The notes below the pieces were generated by a model. That model ran no database searches, was not told the origin of the DNA, and was given only the letters and a program-made list of their open reading frames with translations. The translations under genes and the position numbers were made by a program. Below, piece after piece: positions 25,805 through 37,099 of a stretch of DNA of 64,000 bases. The DNA is from Lepus europaeus (taxonomy: Eukaryota > Chordata > Mammalia > Lagomorpha > Leporidae). The stretch is taken from positions 182,953,388 through 183,017,387 of the forward strand of contig NC_084827.1 of NCBI RefSeq assembly GCF_033115175.1, read 5' to 3'. Each line of letters starts with the position of its first letter. Position 1 is the stretch's first letter.

Positions 25805-26520
25805 AGGCTGGGGGGGGGGGGCAGGAGGCAGAGCCTGGGGGTGGCGGGAGGCAGAGGCTGGAGTGGGGGGCAGCAGGCAGAGGCTGGGGGGGGGTGGGAG
25901 GCAGAGGCTGGGGGGCGGGAGGCAGAGGCTGGGGGTGGCGGGAGGCAGAGGCTGGGGGGCGGGAGGCAGGGGCTGGGGGGGCAGGAGGCAGGGCTGGGGG
26001 GGGCAGGGCAGCAGGCAGAGGCTGGGGGGGGCGGGAGGCAGAGGCTTGGGGGGCCCAGGAGGCAGAGGCTGGAGGGAGCGGGGCAGTAGGCAGAGGCTGG
26101 GGGGGGCAGGAGGCAAAGGCTGGGGGGGCAGGAGGCAGGGCTGGGGGGAGCAGGGCAGTAGGCAGAGGCTGGGGGGGGCAGGAGGCAGAGGCTGGGGTGG
26201 GCGGGAGGCAGAGGCTGGGGGGCGGGAGGCAGGGGCTGGGGGGGACCGGGAGGCAGAGGCTGGGGGGACCGGGAGGCAGAGGCTGGGGGCAGGGCAGGAG
26301 GCAGAGCCTGGGGGGGGGGGCGGGAGGCAGAGGCTGGGTGGGGAGGCAGGGGCTGGGGGGGCCGGGAGGCAGGGCTGGGGGGAGCGGGGCAGCAGGCAGA
26401 GGCTGGGGGGCAGCAGGCAGAGGCTGGGGGGGCAGGAGGCAAGGCTGGGGGGAGCGGGGCAGCAGGCAGAGGCTGGGGGGCGGGAGGCAGAGGCTGGGGG
26501 CCGGGAGGCAGGGGCTGGCC
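25805..26520 (+). repeat. 18-24 bp G-rich minisatellite GGGAGGCAGAGGCTGGGG
   Basis: More than 30 units with variable G-run length (4-10 G) and GGAGCGGGGCAGCAGGCAGAGG insertions. Very high G-quadruplex potential on the + strand. Long Gly/Arg and Pro/Leu frames across it are not genes. Confidence 0.95.
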
Positions 26521-27901
26521 CCACCTGAGCCCACCACAGCCCTCAGGCCGGCCCGGGATCCGCGTCTCTGTCCCCAGGTTCTCCGTGCACAGCTGCAGGC
26601 TCCTGCAGTCCTTCCAGAGTTTTCCACAGTTCCGGATAGGACACACGGGAACCCGCAGACACGCACAGCCTGCTCTTGCCTGTGCCCCGCGGCCCTTGGA
26701 GAGGCTGAAGCAGGAGCTGCTTCCCCAGGTTCGGCCGTCTCTGTCCTCTGTAGTTGCTACGGAAGTTTCTGGAGGTCACTTTCCAGGCCCCTGACTCTCT
26801 CTGGGGGCACTGCTGGGGCTGGGGTCTGCCCAGGGCAGCAGGTGCTGAGAGAGTGTCTCCTTGTGCTCTCCCTGCTCTCTGGACTGTTCTCGGCCCCATG
26901 CCCTGCTGGGCGGGCGTTCTGTCCGCTGTCCTGACCCCCACCCAGCTGCTCCTTCAGCACAGTGGGGGTGGGCAGAAGCAGGAGGCGGCCCCCATGCCAC
27001 CCCCACCGCCACAGGTCCCTCCCCTGCAGCCTCCCCACTTCGCAGGGTTGGGGCAGCCCCAGATCTGGAAGCCCAGAGCCGACGCTGCTGCTGGCCGTGG
27101 ACCCACCCCTGGCGTAGGGGAGCTCCACAGTTGTGAGGTGGAAACCAGGCGCCGTGTTGCCCGGGCACAGGGCACCCAGGTGGGGCCAGGAGTCAGAGAC
27201 CCCCTGCCCAAGCCCTCTGTCCCTTCTGCAGCCTCGGTCTCCCCTGCAAGATCAGAGGAAATATGGGGCGGGCAGAGGGACTGTGGCTCCGGGTGGGCAG
27301 GTGCCTGCCCAGCCTGCAGCTGCCGTGCCCGCGGCACCGGAAGGCGGGGCCCTCGGTGCGTGCCCGGGCGGGCCTGCAGGTCAGCACAGGGGAGGGGCAG
27401 GGGCATCAAAGGGCCGAGGCTGGAGCAGAGGCTGCACTTGCCCCAGCGTCTGCCTGCTGCAGGTAGAGTCGGCCCCCGAGGAGGCAGCGCGTCCCCCGCG
27501 CCCAGCACCCATCCGCGTGACACCCTATGGCCCCCCACCAAGGGCCCCACTCTGCTCAGCCCAGCCTTGCCCTCACCCCGCTGCCCCTCTCTCTGTTCTC
27601 AGTTGTCCAGGGTTGGCTCAGGACCCCAGCCCCACCACCCCTCCGCCCCCAGTGCCTGCCTGTCAGTTGCTGCTGGGGTGGCCTCTGAGGGGGTGGAGGG
27701 CGGGGCTGCTGCCCAGTGTCCTGCCCCGCCAAGCTGATGTGGGCAGGGAGGTGGCCAGCCGGGGGAGCCCCACCTGCACCGCCCAAACCCTGCCTCCTCT
27801 CCGGGCAGCTTCCATGAAACCACCGCTCAGAACTGCACTGACTAAAACTGACCGACCCAGCTGCCCGCTGCTCCCCACGGGGACTTCTGGCTCGCTATGA
27901 G

Positions 27902-27915
27902 GTTACTATAGCAAC
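27902..27915. promoter_or_regulatory. RFX-type X-box motif
   Basis: GTTACTATAGCAAC fits the RFX palindrome (GTTRCY, spacer, RGYAAC). It sits at the start of a 300-bp stretch with lower GC than its surroundings. Confidence 0.35.
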
Positions 27916-30900
27916 ATGGCCATTGCCGACACTCTGCTCCCATCATGCACCTGATGCCACCACACTCCAGAGATGGCCAGAAAACACCCAAACCCCTACC
28001 CCTTGTGAACATTGAGCTCAGCCCCGCCCCTGTCACCACACCCCCTATGCCTGCAGACCCCAGAAAGGGATGACCGCAAACAGTGCTTGTCCCTGCCGAC
28101 CTTGGCCTGTCTGGGCCCGGACCTGGAGCCAGCACCCCCACAGTACCGAGACTGAGAACCCCGAAAAAGCAGCTTCGAAACACCCGGACGTCCTCGTCAC
28201 ACAGCGAAGTTAAGTCTAGGAAGGGGGGGTGCTCAGCAGGACCCCGAGCCCCGTGTCTGAGGCCCCACTCTGCGCTCCAGCTCCCCCCAGTGCAGACCCT
28301 GGGAGGCCGCCGTGTCCCCGTCTCCCCATTCTATGTGTGAACTCTGTGCGGGGCAGGCGTTGAGCAAGGGACGTGGTACAAACCGCCCAGCACCTGCCCG
28401 TCAGAAGTCTCGCCCACCCCATCACCTCCTGGGGGCCCCAGGGGGCCGTGCACCCCAGAAAGCTGTCCGCCCAGCAGGACCCCAAGAAGGCAGGGGCTGG
28501 GCCCGCAGTCTGCCGTGGGAGCACCGTGCTGAGACCCCGGCCGGCTCGCCCACTGCCCATCTCTGCCCCGGAGCCAGCCAGGCTGCCCACCACTCCCAGC
28601 ACTGCCCTGCCCCCCGGCTCTGCTCCTCTCTGTGTCTGTGAGACAGGAGCCGGCGTGGCCTCCTCTTGACCTCCCGGTCTGCGACACGGGGTCACTGCTG
28701 CCAGCACGGCTTCCGTGGGGAGCCCTCTCACTGCAGCTGCCCCCCGCCCCCAGAAGCCTCCCTTCCAGAGAGTCCAGGCCCACCTGCGCCCCACACACTC
28801 CGGTCAGTTCCCTTTCCCTTCCAGAGGGGTGCCGGGATCAGGGAGCTGGCAGCTTCCTCTCTCCAGCTGACAGCCCCGGGGGGGGGGGTCTCCACCATTC
28901 CTGGGACCAGCACCCCACGGACACCCCCACCATCTGCTCGGGACCCACAGACGTAGGGGGCTCCTGCTCCACTGGCCGGGACCCAGCCCCCAAGGCCAGT
29001 CCTGGAAGGAAGCCAACCAGGGTGGAGGCCTCCACCCCCAAAGTCCCCACTTCCTCCTCCGGGGGACACCAGGCTCAGAAATGTGGGGTCGGCTACTTGG
29101 AAGTCCCCTCCGTGCCTCCAGGGCCTCCCACAGCCAGGCCTTGGGGGGCCTTGGCCACAGCTCAGGGTGGGGCTGGGGGAGGTGTGGAGCCCCTGGGCCT
29201 CGGCAGGGGCCGGGCAGTGAGGTCAACCACACGGACCACGTGGACCCTGCCCAGCGTGGGGGCTCCGAGAACTGTGGGCAGCGCAGCGTCATCACACGTG
29301 GACACCGGTCAGTGACACTGTCCCTGCTCCTCAGGAGTGGCCGAGGGCGTGTCCCCAGGCCCTCCCCCGTGAGCTCCTTCCCTGGGTCCCCCCTCTGCTG
29401 TGGGTAGAAGGCTGTCTCCCCAGCGAGGGCTGCCCCTCCCGCCTGGCCCGGCACTGGGCCCGCCGGAGACCCCGCCCCTGCCACGGGCACTCAGAACCAC
29501 TGCCTGCAGGCTCGTCCTGTGAGGTCCAGGAGACCCCAGAACGTAGACGTGGGGGACACAGAGCCCGGCATCTAGGTGGCCCCCCAGGACTGGGTCGGCT
29601 TCACTGCCGCAGGGCCGGCGAGGGGGTCTCTGGGAAGAGCGGCTCCCGCCTCCGACGCCCGGGGCCCACCTGCGGTCACTCCCTCCCCCTCCCACAGCCG
29701 CCCAGCCCGCCCTCGGGGCCCAGGCACAGCCAACCCCTTCACGGAGCTCGGCGAACGTCTGTGGTTTTCTCCGTCGGGCTTGGCAAGGCCCGAGCCGTGC
29801 TCTGCCAAGCGCTCCTTCCTCCTATAATTTGAAGAAGAAAAAAGCACCAGAACCCAGAGCTGCCTGCATTCCGAGGGCGCCGCGGTCGGCTGCCGGCGGC
29901 TTGGCCATCCCAGCCGCAGCCTGGAGCCCACGCCGAGTCCTCACGGCCTCCCAGAGCCCTTCCCCGGGCTGTGAGCTTTCCCTTTATCCTGTTCTGTGTC
30001 TGATGAGGCTCGGTCTGCACAGGGAGCTGGAGCCCACCGGGCACAAGCCACGCGTGGCCGGGAGAGGCCCTCAGAGACCCCTGGAATCGGGGAGCCTGCA
30101 GGCCAGGCCCCGCTGTGGGCAGAGCCAGGCTGCCTGCAGAGGACCCTGGGTTTGTGGGAGCTCGAGGGAGGGCTGTGTGCTGAGCCCCTGTCGCCTTGTG
30201 AGCACCCACGCGAGCAGACTCCACCCGCAGACTCCTGGGGGGAGAAGGAGGGGGCTGGCCTACCTCCATGTGCAAAGCTGGGAGCTGGGGGTCTGGTCTG
30301 AGGCCTGGCTGGAGGCGTGCCCTCTGGGGGCTGGAGTGAGGGACAGCAGGACAGCCCCCAGGCGGGCAGACACGCCAGGACCACAGGTTCTCCAGTGGCC
30401 GAGTCCTGGGGGCGGCTCCTGCTGTCCAGTCCACGGGGCGAGGGCCCATGGGTCGTCCCTGGCCTGGGGTTTTCTGTGGCCTGCAGTGCAGGTTGGTCAC
30501 ACGGGCGCCACCGCCCACAGAGTGGCTCAGCCACATGCCACAAAGGCCGTGCCCCTGCTCGTCCAGCTGGGTGCTGGTTCCCCAGAGCATGGAGGGCTGC
30601 ACCTTCCTGTCCCCTGCGTCTGCCCGGCATGGACAAGCAGTGCTGGCCGGCACCTGGCCTCCCTCCCTCAGGGCCCGCGGGACCTCGGGCAGCGTGCGCC
30701 TGTGCATGTCCGAGTGCCATCTTGGGAGGGGTCGCAGGCCCTGGGCCCCAGTGGCCAGTCCGTGCAAGGAGCAGCCGGCCACCTCCACTGGGGAAGCACA
30801 GCACCAGGCCCAGGCTGGACACGCTGGAGGGCTCACCAGGGCCACGTGCAGGGCCCCGGGTACACAGCACAGACGCTCTCGCGGGAAAACTGGGGGGTGG

Positions 30901-31784
30901 GGGCGGCCAGCAGGGCACTCTCATGGAGAAAAGCCGAGGGATTTTCTATGAAAACAAAAGACCCGGGCGTGTTTGGAGCGGGTTAGACCTTCGTCTCTGA
31001 GGCCAGAGGGCCACCGGCTGAGGTTCCCGGGTCCAGGTCAGACTTGGGAGGGGAGGGGGCGGCTGTGATCCCGGCCACGAGCAGCAGCAGGTGTGGGGGC
31101 TGGCGTGCCTGAGCCAGGGGCAGTTTTAGTTTTTAGAGAAACCGGCAGACATGAGGAGGCGGTGCACCCGGGACCAGAACCCAGGTGCCTGCAGCGCCGT
31201 CTGGAGCCCCCTCGGCCGCTCCTCCTGTCACACCTGCCACACAGGCACGGGGAGCTGAGCGCCGCGTCCCCCAGCACCCTCACCTCGGCCAACCCGAGCT
31301 TCGCAAGCTCTGTGGGAGCAAGAACCTCCGAGCGGACGCCCGCCACGCCCCGTCGGGAGACCTGGACCTCTGCAGCATTCTCACGGCAAACGCCGAGCCA
31401 GGCCTCCGGTTCTGGAGCCGTGGCGGGGGGGACACAAAGGTCCCACGTTTCTGTGACAGAGCGCATTTTATCAAGCCGCTGCAAGTTACACACAACACAA
31501 ACCAGGTTTCCCAGTCTAGAAAATAAGGCATTGAAGAAGCAGCCAAGCTTCGGGAGAAACCCGGCAGGGCTGCGGCCACCCACGGGTGCGGTGAGCCCCG
31601 CAGAATCCACTCGACCCTGCTGGACACTGGTCAGCCGTGGCACGAGCCCGTGGCTTTCCCGTTAGAGTTCTGGAATTCCGTGACCCAAGTGCGACGCTGT
31701 CAGAACCTCGCTTTATGAATCTTACAGCTCCGTGTCCCAGCAACCTTCAAAAGCTGTCAGCAGGGAAATGTGGGTGTTGGTGTG

Positions 31785-31900
31785 GCAGCCGGCGTTGTCA
31801 CCCAAGAATCACGAGTGCGGCTGACAGCTCTCCGTGTGCGGCTGACGCCATCACGTGTGGGGCTGACACCACCACGCATGTGGCTGACGACACTCGCCCA
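31785..31900 (+). repeat. Short tandem repeat around TGTGNGGCTGAC
   Basis: Four or five copies of a 25-27 bp unit with the core GTGCGGCTGACNNC, in a locally less GC-rich stretch. Confidence 0.7.
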
Positions 31901-32331
31901 GGACCTGACAGATGGCCAGCAATTGTGCACCGGAAGGTCCCGCCTCCTGGCGATGGGCGGGTCCCCCAGGCGTCAGCCAGTTGAGTGACACCTGTCTTCT
32001 CAGACAGTCCAGGGCCCCTTCTGGAATCTCTCCAAGTTACTTCAGGGTTAAAAGACTCGATTTAGAAATTTGTTTTGGGAAGTTGTCAAAAGCGTCAGAA
32101 AGTTTTAAAAGTTTGATTAAATAGAAAATCAGGTTGCCGGGAAACAGCGTCCAAACAGCCAGACTTAACACCGAGAAGAATCGCTTTTCCCACGATCAAA
32201 GGCCCACGTGACTCCGAGAAATTACCCAGATAACATACAAAGGCTTCTTAAAAGGGAAAGAAAACAAGTCCCCGCGGAATCCACTCCAGAGACAGCCCCA
32301 GCGCCAGCTGCCTGGGTTCACGGCTGAGCCT

Positions 32332-32585
32332 CCGGGGACGCCCGGCGCGCAGCCCCCTACTCACGCCCGGGGCGCCCACCGCGCAGCCCCCTACTCACGC
32401 CCGGGGCGCCCGCCGCGAAGCCCCCTACCCACGCCCGGGGCGCCCGCCGCGCAGCCCCCTACCCACCCCCGGGGCGCCCGCCGCGCAGCCCCCTACCCAC
32501 GCCCGGGGCGCCCGCCGCGCAGCCCCCTACTCACGCCCGGGGCGCCCGCCGCGCAGCCCCCTACTCACACCCACCGCGGAGCCTC
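32332..32585 (+). repeat. 35-36 bp CpG-rich minisatellite, about 7 copies
   Basis: Unit CGCGCAGCCCCCTACTCACG + CCCGGGGCGCCCGC, with TAC(T/C)CAC variation. CpG-rich enough to look like a small CpG island. Confidence 0.93.
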
Positions 32586-32759
32586 CTACTCGCGCTCGCA
32601 TAGTGCCGACGTCCAGCGCCTGTCACTGGCTAAAGACAAGGCCACTCACTCTCTCCAGTAACGGAAACGCACGCCTGTTCCCGCTTCGTGGTGAAGACCA
32701 CGCCTGCCTTCCACGCTCGCTTCTCACACCCGGTAGCCATCCCCTGGCCCAGGGTTCTG

Positions 32760-32870
32760 CTCCCTGAGCCTTCGGTTATCTGCTGTTAACCGCCGTCCAA
32801 AAATACCCCATGGGACATTCCGGAAAGGAACGACTCACGATGTCTAAGTCACGGGCTCACGGGGTGGCCT
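32760..32870 (+). mobile_element. Possible ancient Tigger-type DNA transposon relic
   Basis: TTCGGTTATCTGCTGTTAACCGCCGTCCAAAAATACC...GGGACATTCCGGAAAGG resembles the GTTACCCGCGGTCAACCGCGG / AAAATATTAAATGGAAAATTCC end region of old mammalian Tigger repeats. Similarity is from memory and limits are approximate. Confidence 0.35.
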
Positions 32871-33417
32871 GGAGAAACCTCCGCCCCTGTGCTGCGGCGC
32901 CCAGGAAGCGTCTCCGCGCATGCTGACCCCACGCGTGCTGACCCCTTGCGTGCTGCCCGTCAGCCGGCGTGGCCGAGCGGGGCGCCGACGGAGGGGCCGC
33001 ATCCACGCGGTGCTTGTTCTGGCGAAGGAGCTGCACTGTTGTGCTACGGGTCCTCCCTTCCTCTCCATCCTGTGAGAGCCCGGGCACCCTCTAGGGGCCT
33101 TGGGGCCAGGATGTGGCGGCACTGTGAGGTTTTAACCCCGAGTGCGCACTGCGGGCCTCGACCACCAGGACCCCGACGCCTGCGCAGACTGAGGCCCAAG
33201 CAGCCTCGGCCAGCGCGAGACCGGCGATCCACGGGCCTGACGTCGCGCTGACCCCATGTGCCGGTTACAGGGGCATCTCTCCAGCCGTGCAGACGGCCCC
33301 AGCACCACCTCTCCCTCCCGAGGGAGTGACCACCGGGAGCCCACGGCTGCCCACACCACAGCCCCCTCCCAGGCTCCCGCGGGAGGGGGACTCCCTGTGG
33401 CTCACAGGGATCAGCGT
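32871..33417. other. Gene-free intergenic DNA
   Basis: CpG-rich but without a promoter-like layout, and no exon is supported. May include more of the decayed transposon at 32.76 kb. Confidence 0.5.
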
Positions 33418-33755
33418 TCGTGGGCCCAGGGGCAAGGCGGCCACCTGCAGTGCCAGCATCCCACACGGTCATTGGTTCAGGTCCCGGCTGCTCCACTTCC
33501 TGTTTAGCTCCCTGCTGTGGCCTGGGGAAGCAGTGGAGGATGGCCCAGGTCCTTGGGCCCCTGCACCCGCATGGGAGACCCGGAGGAAGCTCCTGGCTCC
33601 TGGCTTCAGCCTGGCCTGGCCCTGGTCATTGAGGCCATTTGGGGAGTGAACCAGGAGATGGGAGACCTCTCTCTCTCCTTCTCTCTGTCTCTTAACTCTG
33701 ACTTTCAAATAAATAAATCTTAAAAACGAAAAAACAAAGAAAGAAAGAAAAAGAA
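33418..33755 (+). mobile_element. CSINE, near full length, with A-rich tail
   Basis: Contains CTGCAGTGCCAGCATCCCAC, GGGGAGTGAACCAGGAGATG, CTCTCTCCTTCTCTCTGTCT and TTTCAAATAAATAAATCTTA followed by AAAAACGAAAAAACAAAGAAAG. Confidence 0.9.
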
Positions 33756-33839
33756 CCTGCTGTCTCCCACTGAAGGGCTTCAGCAGCCTTCCATGTGGGA
33801 CTCATGTTGGGTCTCCCTGTCTATTCCAAACCACACTGG

Positions 33840-34145
33840 GTTTTTAAATTTATTTTTACCTATTTGAAAGGTAGAGAGCCAGAGAGAGAGAGAGAGAGAG
33901 AGAAGAGAGAGAGATCGTTCATCCACTGGCTCACTCCCCAAATGCCTGCAACAGTCAGGGCTGGGCCAGGCCAAAGCCAGGAGCCAGGAGCTCCGTCCAG
34001 ATCTCCCAGGTGGGTGGCAGGGGCCCGAGGACTTGAGCCACCACTGCTGCCTCCCAGGGTGGACATCAGCAGGACACTGGGACCGGAAGCAGAGCCAGGA
34101 CTCGAGCCAGGCACTTGAGTGTGGCATCCTGGCCTCGGTGGCGGG
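33840..34145 (-). mobile_element. CSINE, minus orientation
   Basis: TTTTTAAATTTATTTTTACCTATTTGAAAGG opens the tail, then (GA)n, CACTGGCTCACTCCCCAAAT and CAGGACACTGGGACCGGAAGC. It is inverted relative to the copy at 33418 and about 85 bp from it. Confidence 0.85.
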
Positions 34146-35059
34146 CAGGCATCCCAGGACGCGCAGCCCAGCGAGCCGGCTGTGGGGGGACCCTGTGCGC
34201 TCTCCCATGGGGCCTCCTTGCAGGACTCCATGACCGTCCTGGGAAGAAGCTTGTCCTGAGCCCACTCTTCCCAGGGGACTCTGGAGGCAGGAGGTGGCCT
34301 TCCATGGTCGCTCGGCCGGCACTCCAGACACCGGCCACATGGAGGGAATGAAGGGACTTGGGTCAGAGAGGGGCGAGGGTGTCGTAGGTTCCGGAGCCCC
34401 TGAGGCTCCCCCGGGCGGCCCATACCAGCCATCAGCCTACCCTCAGGCCCAGGGAAGACCTTGCCCCAAGGCCCGTGGAGCTGCCGTGTGTCCCCCCAGG
34501 AGTCCTGTACCAGACACGCCCTGAAGGGCAGAGGCCAAGGCCAGGCCAGCGGCTCAGGGTCACCAGTGTCCTCCAGGAGGGGCCGCCCCACCTCCACACC
34601 TGCTGCAGCTCAGCAAGGGTGCACCACGGCCACAGCCTCCCTCCCGCAGCCCACCCGAGGCTGGGAGCTTTGCTGGGCCTGACCGTAGGCTGACCCCGTG
34701 GGGCAGGCCACAGCCACAGGCTGTGGTCAGCAGCTTCCTCGTGCTGAATTCTTGAGCTGGGTCATGGTCCTGCCTTGGGATGTCCCTAGGGTGCTCCTGG
34801 GAAGGCCCGAGCTGCCTACGAGCAAAGCGACCTTCCCACGCCTCCGGCTGCACCCTCCGCAGTCCCCTGGGGCCCAGCCCCCTGCCACCCCCTCCCTGGA
34901 TGTCCTGCCCTTTCCCACCCTGCAGGAGCTCGGGAACCAGGGAGGAGCGAGTGACAGGTGATGCTGTCAGATGTCCCCGTGGCCACAGGCCCTGCCCACA
35001 CCTGGCACAGGAATCCAGCTGGGCTCAACCTGCCGCCTCCAAAGAGCAAGGTGCCGGCG

Positions 35060-35310
35060 GTGTCATTTATGTTTTATTATTCATTTATTTATTATATACT
35101 TAGATGTAGACAGGGTGCGTCTGCTGGCTCACTCCCCGAATCCTGCAAAGGCCGGGACTGGGCCAGGTGGAAGCCGGGAGCCAGGAGCTCCATCTGCGTC
35201 TCGGGGACCCGGTCTCAGGGTGTGCGTCAGCAGGAAACTGGAACTGGGAGCTGGGACCTAAACCCGGGCACCCTGACGGGACAGGCGCTAGGCCAGTGTG
35301 CGCCCAAGGC
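35060..35310 (-). mobile_element. CSINE, minus orientation, diverged
   Basis: TTATGTTTTATTATTCATTTATTTATTATATAC, CTGGCTCACTCCCCGAATCC, AGCCAGGAGCTCCATCTGCG and CAGCAGGAAACTGGAACTGG follow the family order. There are several deletions. Confidence 0.75.
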
Positions 35311-35668
35311 GGTGGCCCAGTGTAGACGCTGAGTGTCCTGGAGGCTGGTCTTGGGCCCAGGCCCTTGGGGAGGACAACAGACGGCTCCAAGTGTCACCAC
35401 AGAGAGCCGGAGCGGATCGAGGGTGGAATCCTGGGGGCCCAAGGCAGCCCCTCCTGCGGCTCTGCCCGGCGACTTGGCAGCCACTGGCAGGAAGAGCCCC
35501 AGCCCTAACCCTGACCTGCCCACCTGCTACTGGCTGGCGACGCCTTGCCATCAGCCTCACCTCCCCCGCTGACCACGGGGCCTCCACTCCCCTAAAGCCC
35601 TAGGCCACCGCACTCCTGGGTGTCCCAGGCCCACACCAGCCCACACCCTCGCTGCCCGGGCATCTCAC

Positions 35669-35773
35669 GGCCAACCAGACCGTGCCCTTGTCCACCAGGG
35701 CCAGGCCGTCGTGGCCGTAGCACTCAGGCATGGAGGGGAAGCGGGGGCAGTGGTGCCTCTGCCTGCCCGGTCT
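35669..35773 (-). other. Orphan exon-like segment B
   Basis: The minus strand has an acceptor (CGTGTCTTACAG|AGA) and donor (TTGGCC|GTGAGA) around exactly 35 codons, phase 0 to 0. It reads RPGRQRHHCPRFPSMPECYG and then HDGLALVDKGTVWLA. The look is of a secreted or extracellular domain, but I do not recognise a family, and nothing around it forms a gene. Confidence 0.25.
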
Positions 35774-36546
35774 CTGTAAGACACGGAGAAGCAAACCCAC
35801 ATCTCCAGCAGCTGGGACAGGCAGCCGCAGGGCGCAGGGCCCCAGAGAGGCGTGGCCCCCAAACCCACCTCTTCCTGGGGCCCTGGGACTCTGGGTCACA
35901 GGAGCCGGGGACACGGAGAAGGAGCCCAGGCTCAACAGCCCTTTCTCCCTGGCTCCCCGCTATGGTCAGCTGGGGCAGGCAGCCTGTATGGGTCCCGAGG
36001 AGGGGAGGGGCCCTGCCAACCACACCCATCTTCCCAAACAGCCAGTAACCAGCAGGGGAAAACCACACCTGGCTGGGCTCGCCAGCCTCACCCCCGGGCG
36101 CACCTCTGCCTTGGCCATTTGTTCCAGGTCCTGCCGTGGGCCCCGGGGTAAGCCAGGGCCTGGCAGCCAGCACCGGGGGGCCCAGGATGCAGGACTCCCT
36201 GGCCGGAGGGAGGCCCCCACGCAAGTACGGGGCAGCTGCAGAGCCCCTCCCGAGAGCAGCTGCTCCTCTCTGCTCCCGCCCTCGACCAAGCTCCGCCCTG
36301 CACCCAGGCCCCTGCCCTCCACAGGGCCTCCACTCACCTGGAGCCCTAGGCCACCACGGCACCTGCCCGGCCTCCATCACCCCTGTCCCTTGCAGGACCC
36401 CTCCCAGTCAGGGTCAGATCAGGAAACCGCCCAAGCGCAGGCTCACAGATGCCAAGTGGCAGGGCTGGGATTTGAACTCGGGTCTGAGTCCGCTCTCATT
36501 CCAGGGCAGGACCAGCTCCGATGCCGTGCCTTCGATCAGGAGTCTG

Positions 36547-36576
36547 TAACCTTAACCCTAACCCTAACCCTAACCC
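36547..36576 (+). repeat. Interstitial telomeric tract (TAACCC)n
   Basis: TAACCT followed by four perfect TAACCC units (C-strand of TTAGGG reads along +). It is about 1.7 kb upstream of the GPC1 start codon. Confidence 0.9.
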
Positions 36577-37099
36577 AGTACCCCAGTCTGCTCGGGAGCC
36601 ATGGCCTTCCCTGCACTCCCTCAAACACAGGTTGGGTGTCGGGAGCCGAGACACAGCCCTGCCCGCGAGAGAGGGTGGGCGCCACCAGGGCCCAGCCCCA
36701 GGACAAGGCCGGGGAGGCGTCCTGGCTGCCTGCTCTGACCTGAGTGGTCACTTTGGGGTGCGGAGCCATGGTGCACAGTCCGGCTTGGAGCCACCAGATA
36801 CAGGCTGCCCGCTGATCCCGCCCTGAGGCACTGCGAGAGGTCTGGAGGGTCAAGCGCTCAAGCCACAAAAGGGTCTCCGTGGAGCCTCCTCCTGGCTGAA
36901 GCCCCTGGCACTCCTGGGTGCACACAGCCCTGCCTGAAGTGGCCCAGGGAGACCACACAGAGCGCTCGGGCCGCCGGCCAGGTGCTCCTGACCCCGCTGC
37001 TGAGGCAGAGCCAGGCCAGGCCCAGGCAAGAAGGAGCAGGCCCCGAGCAGCAGCGGCACCGGGCCGGTGAGTCACGGAAGGCCACGCAGGGCGACAGTG

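Larger units (their letters stand above)
26521..32331. other. Gene-free intergenic DNA
   Basis: Mostly GC-rich. Lower-GC stretches at 27.90-28.20 kb and 31.38-32.30 kb are probably unique DNA or old repeats I cannot name. Long frames at 29.7-30.9 kb on both strands overlap each other and look like chance. Confidence 0.6.
34146..37099. other. Gene-free DNA upstream of the GPC1 promoter
   Basis: Contains a SINE, exon-like segment B and the telomere-like tract, listed separately. Minus-strand frames at 36.85-37.2 kb look vaguely signal-peptide-like but lack good support. Confidence 0.55.

Noticed and set aside
25363-26646. Pro/Leu/Cys-rich and Gly/Arg-rich long frames at 25.4-26.9 kb
   Set aside because: Translation of the G-rich minisatellite on each strand; not protein-like.
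32332-33250. CpG-rich block as another promoter
   Set aside because: The CpG content of its first part is due to the 36-bp tandem array, and no exon follows.
1-37000. Search for OTOS (otospiralin) and COPS9, the genes left of GPC1 in human
   Set aside because: No frame matches either short protein; they must lie further left.
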